Source: Mucilaginibacter sp. OK283 (GTDB lineage: Bacteria; Bacteroidota; Bacteroidia; Sphingobacteriales; Sphingobacteriaceae). Taken from it: a DNA stretch of 64,000 nt. Each line of letters opens with the position of its first letter. The first letter of the stretch is position 1. Positions 44,611-54,293 of this stretch are shown here, piece by piece. The translations under genes were made by a program, and so were the position numbers. The notes beneath the pieces are model-generated. The model had not been told where the DNA came from, ran no database searches, and saw nothing but the letters and a program-made list of their open reading frames with translations. The stretch lies in assembly GCF_900110415.1 (NCBI RefSeq), contig NZ_FODR01000001.1, positions 930,001 through 994,000 on the forward strand, in the 5' to 3' direction.

Positions 44611-46278
44611 ATGATTTTAAAAGTACATGGTGAGGTGAAAAGGAGCAACAAAATAAGAGCATTTTTGTGGATAGCTAAGATAGTTCCTTTGCTGCTGGCT
44701 ATTTTTGTGTCAATTAGCTCCAAAGCCCAGGATAGTCCGACTCTGCATGTTTATCAATATAGCGTGAAGGTTGGTGCCCGGACTGCCTTTTTATGGATAC
44801 CACCGGATTGCAAACGGGTTAAAGGAGTAATAATATCCCTGGCCAACTTGCTTGAACGTAACTGGCTCGAGGATTCGTTGATACGCCGAACAGCGGCAGA
44901 GATAGGTTTAGGCATTATTTGGATTGGGCCGGGGCAACGGAACGACCAATCTTTAACTGCCGATATGAAGCCCGGCATGGAAATAGTTTTTCAGCAAATG
45001 ATGGATAACCTGGCACAGGAGTCGGGCTATTATGAATTGAAAAATGCGCCGGTAATACCAATGGGGCATTCGGCCAACGGGCATTTTGCCTGGACCTTTG
45101 CAAATGCCTTGCCCGAACGAACAATAGCATGCATCCCCGTAAAAACCGTTCCCCTACCTGATTCCCTGAAATTTAAAAACATTCCGCTTTGTTACATCGT
45201 AGGCGAGACTACCGAGTGGCCTCAATACCGTGTGCCCGACCCGGCCACCCAACCGGGCGACCGTGACTTTTATTGGCCGGTGGTAAAACAAACCGCATTA
45301 GCTTTACGTGCCCGTGATGCCGGTAACCTGGTTAGTGTGGTGGTAGATCCCGGCGGAGGGCATTTCGATTGGTCTGCCCGTCTGGCAAATTTTATTGCCT
45401 TGTATATCCGTAAAGCATGTCGGTTCCGTTTACCTGAACAAGGGCAACTGGTTTTAAAACCGGTTGAAAAATCATCGGGCTGGTTAACCGGTGCCGGCGG
45501 CATGGAAAAAGAGACGTTTTTACCGGCTCCTCATAACTCATTTAAAGGCGGAAGCGACAACGGCTATTGGTTTTTTGACCAGGAAACGGCGATAGCGGCT
45601 ATGAAATTTGAAGGCGACCGCGCAAAGCGCAAACGGCAAATGCTTACGTTTATACAGGATGGCCGGTTATTACCGGTAGCCAAACTGGGTTATGCCGATT
45701 TGAAGTTTGAACCGGAAGAAGATGGCGTTTCTTTCCGGCTAAAAGGAGGTTTTTTACCGGAAATGCCACCAGAACTTATTGGCGCAGGTCAAAAACTGGG
45801 TCACGCATCGGGGGCAATTAATTTCAGGGTGATTTCTGGCCCGGCGGTACAAACCGGGCCATCGTTATTCAGGTTACAGTTTGATAGGATGGGAATGGGC
45901 GGCGAGCTTTGGATACAGGAAGAAAATGCCGGCGATGCGGCATATCGCCACGCTGTACAACCCGGCAAGATGAACATCCCTGCCAAATTAACAATTGGGA
46001 AGCCCCAGGCAATAACCTTTCAGAAAATACAGAATGTTAAATTTGGCACGAAAGAATTGGCTTTACATGCCACCTCAGATTCGGGATTGCCTGTGGGTTA
46101 TTATATTATTTCGGGGCCGGCATACGTGGAAAACGGTATAGTTAAGTTCACCCCTGTTCCGCTCAAAAGTAAATACCCGGTAAAAATAAACATCGTGGCC
46201 TATCAGTGGGGGAGGATAACAGGGCCTTTGTGGCAATCTGCCACACCGGTTGAACAAACCTTTTATATATCCAGGTAA
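44611..46278 (+). CDS. Exported alpha/beta hydrolase with unassigned C-terminal half
   Basis: 555 residues with an N-terminal export signal ending SSKAQ. Residues about 45-275 form an alpha/beta hydrolase: serine elbow GHSANGH with Ser154, and HFDW near 252 for the catalytic His. The C-terminal half (about 290-555) is beta-rich, with an FDQETAIAAMKFEGDR segment and an Ig-like end. I do not recognise this half. It is probably an esterase acting on a decorated uronic-acid oligosaccharide, judged from its place between GH43 and the lyase-like gene. Confidence 0.65.
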   Translation: MILKVHGEVKRSNKIRAFLWIAKIVPLLLAIFVSISSKAQDSPTLHVYQYSVKVGARTAFLWIPPDCKRVKGVIISLANLLERNWLEDSLIRRTAAEIGLGIIWIGPGQRNDQSLTADMKPGMEIVFQQMMDNLAQESGYYELKNAPVIPMGHSANGHFAWTFANALPERTIACIPVKTVPLPDSLKFKNIPLCYIVGETTEWPQYRVPDPATQPGDRDFYWPVVKQTALALRARDAGNLVSVVVDPGGGHFDWSARLANFIALYIRKACRFRLPEQGQLVLKPVEKSSGWLTGAGGMEKETFLPAPHNSFKGGSDNGYWFFDQETAIAAMKFEGDRAKRKRQMLTFIQDGRLLPVAKLGYADLKFEPEEDGVSFRLKGGFLPEMPPELIGAGQKLGHASGAINFRVISGPAVQTGPSLFRLQFDRMGMGGELWIQEENAGDAAYRHAVQPGKMNIPAKLTIGKPQAITFQKIQNVKFGTKELALHATSDSGLPVGYYIISGPAYVENGIVKFTPVPLKSKYPVKINIVAYQWGRITGPLWQSATPVEQTFYISR

Positions 46279-46335
46279 TAAGACATGAGCTTTTTGAGTA
46301 TTTACAACAAAGAGATTATCTATAATAAGAACACA

Positions 46336-48351
46336 ATGAATTATCTAAAAGGACTATGCTTACTATTATGCAGTTTTTTATCAGTATGCTTATCCGGACA
46401 GTTACAGGCGCAATCATTCATTCATCCAGGCTTGCTGCAAAATGCGCAGGATATAGCGCGGATGAAAGCGGCTATACTGGCGAAGCAAGAACCCGTATAT
46501 AGCGGTTTCCTGGTTTTTCAGGCCCATTCTCAGTCGCAAAATACCTATCATATGCAGGGCCCTATGGAGATGGTAGGCAGAAATCCAACAGTTGGGCAGG
46601 GTATATATGACGCTGATGCTAACGCTGCTTATCAGGATGCATTGATGTGGGCGCTTACCGGCACGCAATTATATGCTGATAAAGCCATCGAAATAGTTAA
46701 CGCCTGGTCATCAACATTAAAATCAATAACCGGGCGGGACGCTGTGTTAATGGCCGGCCTTGGGCCCTTCAAAATGGTGAACGCTGCCGAGATACTGCGG
46801 TATACCCACTCGGGCTGGTCGGCGGCGGATATTGAAAGAACAGAGAGCCATTTCAGGGAAGTGATTTACCCGGTTATCAAAGATTTCGCGCCATTTGCCA
46901 ACGGCAACTGGGATTCTGCAGCTATGAAAACCATGATGGCGATTGGTGTTTTTTGCAATGACCGCCCCATATTTGAGCGGGCTTTACACTATTATATTAA
47001 TGGCGCGGGCGATGGCAGCCTGCTTAATTATATTATTAATGAAACCGGGCAGTGCCAGGAAAGCGGGCGCGACCAAAGCCACACCCAACTGGGCATAGCG
47101 CATCTGGGCGATTGTGCTGAAATGGCATGGCACCAGGGATTAAACCTGTATGCATATGCCGATAATCGCTTACTAAAGGGGTTTGAATATACAGCTAAAT
47201 TTAACCTGGGCCAGGATGTGCCTTATGTGCCTGCAATGGACATGACCGGTAAATATTGGCACCAGCGCATCTCGGTTGAAGGGAGGGGAAGGCTAAGGGC
47301 TGTATATGAGCAAATTTATAACCATTATGTTAATCGCATGGGCTTAGCCGCGCCTTATACCCAGGCGGCAGCTGAAAAAATCAGGCCCGAACAACAGGGG
47401 CTCCCGGGTGCCGATCATGTAGGGTTTGGAACATTGCTTTACTCCAGGACGGCAGGTAGTGATGATATAAATACTATTCCCGCTGCCCCGGCAGGGTTAT
47501 TGGCCCAAACAACATCAACAAATGGCAATACAATTAGCTGGGTGGCCTGCAGGGGAGCAAATTATTATACCTTAAAAAGATCAGAACAGAAAAACGGGCC
47601 TTATACGGTTTTAGCCGGCAATATCACTGGTTTGTTATACCGGGATACAAAGGCGCTGCAGGGACGAACTTATTATTATACCGTGTCTGCTTCTGATAAA
47701 TCGGGCGGGAGTGCGAACGCGTACCCGGTTAGTATTACAACTGGTTTTCCAATCAAATGGAAAGCGGCGGATATTGGAAGTAATGGCGAACCGAAAGGTT
47801 CGGCGGTATTTGATGGCCGGCAATTTACTATAACATCCGGGGGAATGGGTATCGATAGTGTGCAGAACCAGTTTAAGTTTATATATACAACTTTAAAACC
47901 TAACGGAACTATCACAGCCCGGTATGTGCCGCAGGTTAGTTCACAATTTTCCGGTTTTGGCCTGGCCATCCGCGAAGGACTGGAAGATAGTGATATACAG
48001 GCAGCTTTGATAGTAAAGCCGGAGCTTAATGGGCAGCCCGAATCACCAGGCTGGCATACAAAGCTCCTTTTTCGCGCCGCTAAGGATAGTACTATAAAAG
48101 ATATTGCATCGGGCCCTGTTTTGTCGGAACCGGTTGTTACTTTCAGCCGTCTTACCGGTTATTACTGGCTCCGGTTGCAACGAAAGGGAGCAATAATTTC
48201 TGCTTATTCATCTGTTGATGGAAAAAACTGGATAAAAACAGGCTCAGTAGTCATTCAAACAAAAAATCAACTATTAGCAGGTTTAGTCGTTTCTTCCGGT
48301 TTAGCATCTGTCCCTACTGTAGTCAAATTCGATCAGGTTATGGTTTATTAA
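46336..48351 (+). CDS. PL38-like (alginate-lyase family) protein with FN3 and C-terminal sandwich
   Basis: 671 residues from the ATG at 46336, which gives the signal peptide ending LQAQ; an ATG at 46285 adds a hydrophilic tail. The lyase domain (about 30-370) is helical and has NGNWDSA and ESGRDQSHTQLG with His249 as likely catalytic residue, as in alginate_lyase/PL38 proteins, some of which cut glucuronan. A fibronectin-III-like domain (about 395-475) and a DUF1349-like sandwich (about 480-671) follow. Its unsaturated products would suit the GH88 in this locus. Confidence 0.78.
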   Translation: MNYLKGLCLLLCSFLSVCLSGQLQAQSFIHPGLLQNAQDIARMKAAILAKQEPVYSGFLVFQAHSQSQNTYHMQGPMEMVGRNPTVGQGIYDADANAAYQDALMWALTGTQLYADKAIEIVNAWSSTLKSITGRDAVLMAGLGPFKMVNAAEILRYTHSGWSAADIERTESHFREVIYPVIKDFAPFANGNWDSAAMKTMMAIGVFCNDRPIFERALHYYINGAGDGSLLNYIINETGQCQESGRDQSHTQLGIAHLGDCAEMAWHQGLNLYAYADNRLLKGFEYTAKFNLGQDVPYVPAMDMTGKYWHQRISVEGRGRLRAVYEQIYNHYVNRMGLAAPYTQAAAEKIRPEQQGLPGADHVGFGTLLYSRTAGSDDINTIPAAPAGLLAQTTSTNGNTISWVACRGANYYTLKRSEQKNGPYTVLAGNITGLLYRDTKALQGRTYYYTVSASDKSGGSANAYPVSITTGFPIKWKAADIGSNGEPKGSAVFDGRQFTITSGGMGIDSVQNQFKFIYTTLKPNGTITARYVPQVSSQFSGFGLAIREGLEDSDIQAALIVKPELNGQPESPGWHTKLLFRAAKDSTIKDIASGPVLSEPVVTFSRLTGYYWLRLQRKGAIISAYSSVDGKNWIKTGSVVIQTKNQLLAGLVVSSGLASVPTVVKFDQVMVY

Positions 48352-48402
48352 GCGGCAATATTGTGTAAGTCCAGATTAGGACAAATCACAAAAAATAATT
48401 TA

Positions 48403-51400
48403 TCATATATCTTCTTCCTCTTCGCTCACCGCGTTTAAAACCACCTCAGCCTGTTTAAAATTCGTTTTTACAAAATGGCACCAGTCGCATTCCTTTTTGC
48501 CGCAGCCGGTGCTGAATTCGTGGGCCATAATTTTGGCGTAGGTATCGGTGATCTGGTCCGTTACCATTTCAATATCTGCCGGGCTAATCACGTATTTTTC
48601 CCGGTAATATTCGCCTTCGCTTACGGGCTCTACAAAATCAAAAATGGTGTCGATAACTTCCCAGTCGTTGGTGCGGTCATGGTCGACCAAAATTTTGTAA
48701 AATACGCCCTGGCGCCAGTAATCGCCGCCCATGGGGGCATCAAATGTAGGCCGCAACAGTTTGTCTTTGGCGTTCCGTACTTTCCCTGTTTTATAATCAA
48801 CCACGGTAACGTTTTTACCGTCGAACTCCATTTTATCCAGGTTGCCTTTAATAGGGACACCGTTTATCTCGATGTTTTTGATCGATTTTTCGGTTACGGC
48901 TATTTTGTTCCAACCGCCTACGTTTTGTTCATAATAAGGCGGCAATATCTTCTCGCCGTAGGCCAGGCGTAGCTTATATTCATCTTTGGTGAACGAATCG
49001 CGGTTGCGGGCCATATACCATTTAAATTCGTTCATAAATTGCTCGGTCGACAGGAACTCGTTTTCGTTTTCCTTTAACAGGCGATATGTTTTATTCAGTG
49101 CCCAGTGTACCGCCTGCCCAAACGTGGCCGACGGACTTTTACCCGATGGCACCCGGATTAAACACTGAAAATAAAACCGCAGCGGGCAATCAAGGTAGTT
49201 GTTTAAATGCGTTACCGATAGGGTGTAGCTTTGCAGCAGCTGGTTAATGTAGTTTTTATCCAGCAATTCCACCTTTGGTTTTTCTATCTCGCTAAACTGG
49301 GTGGCAATAAAATCGACCATGGTATCAGCGGGCACCTTGGGGTATTGCAGTTGGGTATCGGTACTGGCTAAAATTTCGCCTATAAACTGGCTTGCTTCCT
49401 GGTCTTTCCCTTTTTTATCCTTGCCGGCGTATGATATCATAAGGCATTGTTTGGCACGGGTAACCGCCACATAAAACAAGCGACGGGCCTCTTCCTTCTG
49501 GGCAGTATCGTCAGATACGGCGCGGGTGAGGGTATCTGGCAAGCTAAACCCGCTGTTACGGCCTTTGCTGTCCCAGGTGCGTTTGTCGCAACCTATGAAG
49601 AATACGTGCTCAAACTCCAGCCCTTTGGAGCCATGGGCAGTTAAAAAGTTAACGCCGTTATCGCTGAAGATCACTTTGTTCAAATCAAGCCGGATGCCGT
49701 TCTTTTTCATCAGATCGATGGTGGCTATCAGGTCGGATAATTTGATATCGGGATTCTTACGGCTTTCATCCTTTAAAAAATCGAAGAAACTGGTGAGCAT
49801 CTGCATGTAGGCGCCTTTATCCTCTTGCTGCATAATATATTTCAGGATGCCCATTTTGGCAATCACATCCTGGAAAAACGCCTGCAGCGTTGAATTTACG
49901 GCCGATTTAAGCAAATTATCAATATTATTCATGAGATACCTCATCTCCATGTACTTATCCGGCGCAAACAAATCTGGCTGCGCGGGCGGCCGCAACTCGC
50001 TAATGTAGCGGCGGATGGATGTTTTAACCTTATCGCGGCTGTTGGCAGCAAAGTTTTCCTGCGATACCGCTATGCTGGCCTTGGCGATTTCTATGGGTGC
50101 TATATTAAAGAAATCATAGTGCAGGATCTCGAATAGCAGCTCATCACCGCTATAAGGCGAATCCAGTTCCATCATGAGGTAGCTCATGATATTGATGATC
50201 TTTTCGCCAAAGGGCTGGGTGAGGATATCTATTTTACGCTTGGTGTTCACCGCTATTTTTTTCACCTCCAGGTATTGGATCATTTCCTCTACCTGGCTGT
50301 GGTTGCGGTAAATCACGGCTATCTCGCCGGGCTCGGTGCCCTTGTCAATCAACTGTTTTATTTGTGCCGATACATCTACCAGTTCCTGGTCGGGGTTTTC
50401 GTACTCGCGAATCAGCGGCTCAATTGCCATGTCCGTGAAGCGCGGATGGGAGGCCTGCAAATCCTTATCCAGTTTAAGCTGCTTGGTTAAACGCTCCTGG
50501 TTGTTGTCAATCAGCGCTTTGGAGATATCAAGTATGTGCTGGTTCGACCGGTAGTTATGCTTCAGCACCACCGTTTTAAGGGTGCTCACATAATCGCTTG
50601 CAAAATCAAGTATGTTGCTCATGTTGGCACCCTGGAACTTGAAGATCGACTGATCATCATCGCCAACCACAAACACGTTGGGCACATCCCAGTAGTTCAG
50701 CAAAAAGCGCAGCAACTCGTTTTGCGATCCGCTGGTATCCTGGAACTCATCTACCAAAATATACTGGTAGCGCTCCTGGTATTTGCGTAATATCTCTTCG
50801 TTATCACGGAAAGCACGCAGCACCCAAATGATCATGTCGTCATAATCATAACGGCCCTTGGCTTTCATTTTAACATCGTAGTTCTGGTACTCACGCACGG
50901 CGGCAACCAGTTTTTTCATCAGGTCATGCGCGGCATCAATATCCTTTTGTTTGGGGTCGCCTACCTTAATGCCGGTTTTGGAGTTGGCCCGTTTGTACAC
51001 AAACTCCTCGCGGTTAGGGATGTCGTCAAGGTATTCCTGCACGGCTGTCTCGATCATAACCGCATCCCAGTTCTCGCGCTTCATGGTGCTGAACAGGTCT
51101 TTCAGGCGTTTGGTATCGTAATGCACATCGCCGGTAAAACGTTTCAGCAAATGGTCATTATCAAACTCATCCACCAATTCGCGAAACAGCATGGCCGATT
51201 CCAGGTCGGACAGCGACTCCAGATTCAACTTGCCAAAATATTCGAGGTTTTCCTGGATGATCTCGTTACAAAAGGCGTGGAAAGTGTAGATGTTAATGCG
51301 GTAAGCATCCGGCCCAATAAACTCAAACAAGCGCTTGCGCATGGCTACGGCCCCGGCATCGGTATAGGTAAGGCACAGGATTTCGCTGGGCAGGGCATCG

Positions 51401-51576
51401 GTATCGGTTAATATTTTGCCAATACGTGCCGCCAATATCTGTGTTTTGCCTGTACCCGGCCCGGCAACTACCAAAACCGGCCCGTCCATTTTATTTACGG
51501 CAGCCAATTGCTCGGGGTTTAGCCCGGCTAAGGCAGATTGGAATTTATCGTTGTATTTGTTGAAGTTGGATTGCAT
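48403..51576 (-). CDS. UvrD-like helicase fused to Fe-S PD-(D/E)XK nuclease
   Basis: 1057 residues. The N-terminal superfamily 1A helicase has Walker A GPGTGKT (about 36-42) and Walker B VDEFQDT. The C-terminal nuclease has Asp914, Asp927 and Lys929 (DYKTGK). Four cysteines frame it: Cys797 and Cys1025, Cys1030, Cys1033, as in the iron-sulfur nuclease of AddB. It should unwind and cut DNA ends in recombination repair, like AddAB or AdnAB, but here in one chain. Convergent with the PL38-like gene, with no partner subunit nearby. Confidence 0.88.
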   Translation of the reverse strand: MQSNFNKYNDKFQSALAGLNPEQLAAVNKMDGPVLVVAGPGTGKTQILAARIGKILTDTDALPSEILCLTYTDAGAVAMRKRLFEFIGPDAYRINIYTFHAFCNEIIQENLEYFGKLNLESLSDLESAMLFRELVDEFDNDHLLKRFTGDVHYDTKRLKDLFSTMKRENWDAVMIETAVQEYLDDIPNREEFVYKRANSKTGIKVGDPKQKDIDAAHDLMKKLVAAVREYQNYDVKMKAKGRYDYDDMIIWVLRAFRDNEEILRKYQERYQYILVDEFQDTSGSQNELLRFLLNYWDVPNVFVVGDDDQSIFKFQGANMSNILDFASDYVSTLKTVVLKHNYRSNQHILDISKALIDNNQERLTKQLKLDKDLQASHPRFTDMAIEPLIREYENPDQELVDVSAQIKQLIDKGTEPGEIAVIYRNHSQVEEMIQYLEVKKIAVNTKRKIDILTQPFGEKIINIMSYLMMELDSPYSGDELLFEILHYDFFNIAPIEIAKASIAVSQENFAANSRDKVKTSIRRYISELRPPAQPDLFAPDKYMEMRYLMNNIDNLLKSAVNSTLQAFFQDVIAKMGILKYIMQQEDKGAYMQMLTSFFDFLKDESRKNPDIKLSDLIATIDLMKKNGIRLDLNKVIFSDNGVNFLTAHGSKGLEFEHVFFIGCDKRTWDSKGRNSGFSLPDTLTRAVSDDTAQKEEARRLFYVAVTRAKQCLMISYAGKDKKGKDQEASQFIGEILASTDTQLQYPKVPADTMVDFIATQFSEIEKPKVELLDKNYINQLLQSYTLSVTHLNNYLDCPLRFYFQCLIRVPSGKSPSATFGQAVHWALNKTYRLLKENENEFLSTEQFMNEFKWYMARNRDSFTKDEYKLRLAYGEKILPPYYEQNVGGWNKIAVTEKSIKNIEINGVPIKGNLDKMEFDGKNVTVVDYKTGKVRNAKDKLLRPTFDAPMGGDYWRQGVFYKILVDHDRTNDWEVIDTIFDFVEPVSEGEYYREKYVISPADIEMVTDQITDTYAKIMAHEFSTGCGKKECDWCHFVKTNFKQAEVVLNAVSEEEEDI

Positions 51577-51702
51577 AAGCCCTCTTTAAATCTCCACTTG
51601 AAGGGAAGATTTGTTTCGTTTTTCAAAATTAAACTTATTTTGATCTTAAATTCCATATTCCCAATGCCTGAATTTTATTAAATTTGTGAAAAGGCTAATT
51701 AT

Positions 51703-51936
51703 ATGCGCACATCTCAAATACGGAAACAACTGCATGAATATATTGAAACCGCAGAGGACAATAAATTAAAAGCGATATATACCTTGCTGCAAAATGAAAT
51801 CTCCGATAGCTACGAACTCACCAAAGATCAGAGGGATGAATTAGACAGGAGATACCATGACCATCAAAATGGAGTCGGTCAATCTTTTACCTGGGACGAG
51901 ACCTTGGCTATGGCAAAACAAGCTTTAGTAAAATAG
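51703..51936 (+). CDS. Antitoxin, addiction-module component type
   Basis: 77 residues, cytoplasmic. The C-terminal part TKDQRDELDRRYHDHQNG and FTWDETLAMAKQAL fits the short addiction-module antitoxins (CHP02574-like) that pair with ParE/RelE toxins. It is followed after 13 bases by the toxin gene. It should bind and neutralise the toxin and repress its own promoter, which must lie in the 126-base gap upstream. Confidence 0.8.
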   Translation: MRTSQIRKQLHEYIETAEDNKLKAIYTLLQNEISDSYELTKDQRDELDRRYHDHQNGVGQSFTWDETLAMAKQALVK

Positions 51937-51949
51937 CCGCCTTTTGTTA

Positions 51950-52249
51950 ATGAATTATGATCTGAAGATCCGCCAGGAGGCCTCAAAAGAATTTTCGAAT
52001 GCATTTGTATGGTACGAAGAGCAACAATCGGGACTTGGCGATGTGCTTGAAACCGCCATCCGCAGAAAGTTAAATCAAATTAGCAGGAACCCTTATCACT
52101 ACAAGGCCGACTATAATCAATTTCACCAGGCATTAACTGAAAAATTTCCTTTCCTGATTGTTTATATAATCGATGAAAATCTGAAACAGATTACCGTGAT
52201 GGCTATATTTCATACCAGTCGCAATCCAAACAAAAGATTTCGAAAATAA
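51950..52249 (+). CDS. ParE/RelE-family toxin
   Basis: 99 residues from the ATG at 51950; an upstream TTG adds two residues. The pattern EFSNAFVWYEEQQSGLGDVLETAI, RNPYHYKADY and FPFLIVYIID...MAIFHTSRNP is typical of ParE-like toxins that poison gyrase or, in RelE relatives, cut mRNA. It forms a type II system with the preceding gene. The pair lies between the helicase and GH3. Confidence 0.83.
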   Translation: MNYDLKIRQEASKEFSNAFVWYEEQQSGLGDVLETAIRRKLNQISRNPYHYKADYNQFHQALTEKFPFLIVYIIDENLKQITVMAIFHTSRNPNKRFRK

Positions 52250-52252
52250 CCT

Positions 52253-52300
52253 TTGGGGCGTTACCTACGGTCCGGGCTGTATGCTCATACGCCTTCAGGC
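52253..52300. repeat. Candidate dispersed intergenic repeat
   Basis: The stretch GGGGCGTTACCTACGGTCCG and the following GTATGCTCATACGCC resemble, from memory, an intergenic repeat motif seen in many Bacteroidota genomes. GTATG and CATAC form a short hairpin. It sits between the toxin stop and the GH3 3' end. Confidence 0.3.
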
Positions 52301-52354
52301 ATTACACACGGGCCGGTATCCGCGCCCATCCCTAACGCAAAAAACTCACCCCCA

Positions 52355-54085
52355 TTACAACCCTATCCCCGCCCCCGTAGGGAAAAACATATTAACACTC
52401 ACCGGCAATTTACCCGTTGGCTTCAAAGTACCCATTAGCACTTTTACCACTGATTTTTGCAGCTCGGGGCTGTTTTGGTAGCATACCATCAGGGCGTTAC
52501 TTTTTTCGATGCCCGGCAGGCCGGCTATGGTGTAGGCATTGGCAAAAACACTGATCACCGTGTTAGGCCGACCGGCCAGATCGGCTATCATGAGTTTTAC
52601 GTCGCTGCTGTAATCAAGCTTGCTTTGGGGACGAAGGCGGGTTTCATGCACGCCAACTATTACTTGCTGGTACTGGCTTAACAAGGCCAATATATTTTTA
52701 AGGCCTATGACCGGGGTATTTTTATCAACCATAAACAGTTTGCAGTTGGGGAAACTTTTGGCGGCTTCCTGCTGTAACGCGGTTGGCGAGGATACACCAA
52801 TACTCACAATGGCAGTTTTTAAAAACGGGTTTAGCTTAATGGTTGATGCATCGCCTTTTAATACGGTTACAGCGGCATCACTTAGCTGCTGCACCAACTC
52901 TTTTTGGGCCGGGCTGTTAATATCGGTGTTAAGATTTAAGGGGGATGCTTCCTGGTACTGGTTAAGCCCGGCCCAGTATTTGGCAGCAAGTACTTTTTTT
53001 ACCTTGGTTTCAAATTCCTGGCTACTGATAGCACCGTGACGCAATGCTTTGCGGATGAGTTTAATGGCACGATCTGAATTTTCGGATAGTTCAATAACAT
53101 CCATACCGGCAATAAAGGCTTTTACATCGGCTTCGCCATTGGGGAAGTATTTTACAACGCCTTTCATCTCCATGGCATCTGATACTACCAGGCCTTTAAA
53201 CTTCAGCGAATCTTTTAAAATACCGGTAATGATGGGGCGCGATAATGTCGACGGCAAATGGGTGGTAGTATCCAATGCAGGGATGCTCATATGTGCTATC
53301 ATCACCCCGCTGATGCCGGCTGCAATAGCCTCACGAAAAGGGTATTCTTCCAACGAATCCAGCCGGGCCCGGCTATAAGGCAACAGGGGTAAATCAAAAT
53401 GCGAATCTACATTGGTATCGCCATGGCCCGGGAAGTGCTTCGCAGCGGTGAGTAAACCGGCATCCTGCATGCCTGTAAAATAGGCTATCCCTTTTTTGGC
53501 CACGTTATATTTATTATCGCCAAATGAGCGGTAATTGATCACCGGGTTATTAGGGTTATTGTTCACATCCATATCGGGTGCCAAATTAAAATGAGCGCCG
53601 ATGCGTTTAAAATCGGCGGCCACCTGGCGCCCCATTTTGTATATCAGTGTATTATCCTGTATGGCGCCAAGCGTCATTTGGTATGGGTATGATACAGTCG
53701 AATCCAGGCGCATGCCCAGGCCCCATTCGCCGTCCATAGCTATCAGCAAAGGAATTTTTGCCAGTTTTTGATATTGGTTAACCAGGTTTAGCTGCCGGCC
53801 CGGGCCGCCTTGAAAAAATACCAGGCCGCCAATTTGCTGATCCTTGATCACCTTACCTACCGAATCGGCATAGGCCTGCCCCTTATTGGTGTGTGCCCGC
53901 ACGAATAATAATTGTGCAATACGGTGCTTACGGCTCAGTTTATGATAAACAGAATCCACCCAATGGTTTTGCGTATTGAGGCTTTGTATATAGCTTTCTT
54001 TTTGCGCGAAAGCGTTTATAAAGATAAAATTAAGGAAGATTACGAACGCGAAACGATAGCTGGTTTTCAATTTTGGCATGTTCAA
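52355..54085 (-). CDS. GH3 beta-N-acetylhexosaminidase-like enzyme
   Basis: 576 residues with an N-terminal export signal ending FAQK. The KHFPGHGDTNVDSH segment is the signature of NagZ-type GH3 enzymes, with Asp-His as acid/base; the nucleophile Asp is likely in VVSDAMEMKGV. A GH3 C-terminal domain ends in GKLPVSVNMFF. It probably removes GlcNAc from peptidoglycan fragments. From memory, related Bacteroidota proteins continue into a serine-hydrolase domain that is absent here. Confidence 0.85.
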   Translation of the reverse strand: MNMPKLKTSYRFAFVIFLNFIFINAFAQKESYIQSLNTQNHWVDSVYHKLSRKHRIAQLLFVRAHTNKGQAYADSVGKVIKDQQIGGLVFFQGGPGRQLNLVNQYQKLAKIPLLIAMDGEWGLGMRLDSTVSYPYQMTLGAIQDNTLIYKMGRQVAADFKRIGAHFNLAPDMDVNNNPNNPVINYRSFGDNKYNVAKKGIAYFTGMQDAGLLTAAKHFPGHGDTNVDSHFDLPLLPYSRARLDSLEEYPFREAIAAGISGVMIAHMSIPALDTTTHLPSTLSRPIITGILKDSLKFKGLVVSDAMEMKGVVKYFPNGEADVKAFIAGMDVIELSENSDRAIKLIRKALRHGAISSQEFETKVKKVLAAKYWAGLNQYQEASPLNLNTDINSPAQKELVQQLSDAAVTVLKGDASTIKLNPFLKTAIVSIGVSSPTALQQEAAKSFPNCKLFMVDKNTPVIGLKNILALLSQYQQVIVGVHETRLRPQSKLDYSSDVKLMIADLAGRPNTVISVFANAYTIAGLPGIEKSNALMVCYQNSPELQKSVVKVLMGTLKPTGKLPVSVNMFFPTGAGIGL

Positions 54086-54293
54086 ATGTAAACAGGAAAC
54101 ACCAATTGTTACTAATTAAATCGAATTTTGAAACACGAATTACTGCTAATTAAAGCGAATTGCACGAATTGATAGTGGCATAGACAAGGCCTGCCCGCGG
54201 GTTGGTGTAATTAGAAAAATTCCGCGGCATTAGTGTGCACATTAAACCTTTGCGATATTTTTTATTCTATGGATATATAAAAAACACACTAAC

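Noticed and set aside
46285..46335. Upstream ATG start for the PL38-like protein
   Set aside because: It would put 17 polar residues before a good signal peptide that begins at 46336.
48475..51411. Several plus-strand ORFs of 60-165 codons opposite the helicase gene
   Set aside because: They lie antisense to a gene with intact helicase and nuclease motifs and have no recognisable domains or promoter; they are shadows of its codon usage.
53049..53378. Plus-strand 109-codon ORF opposite GH3
   Set aside because: It is antisense to the conserved GH3 catalytic domain and shows no family signature.
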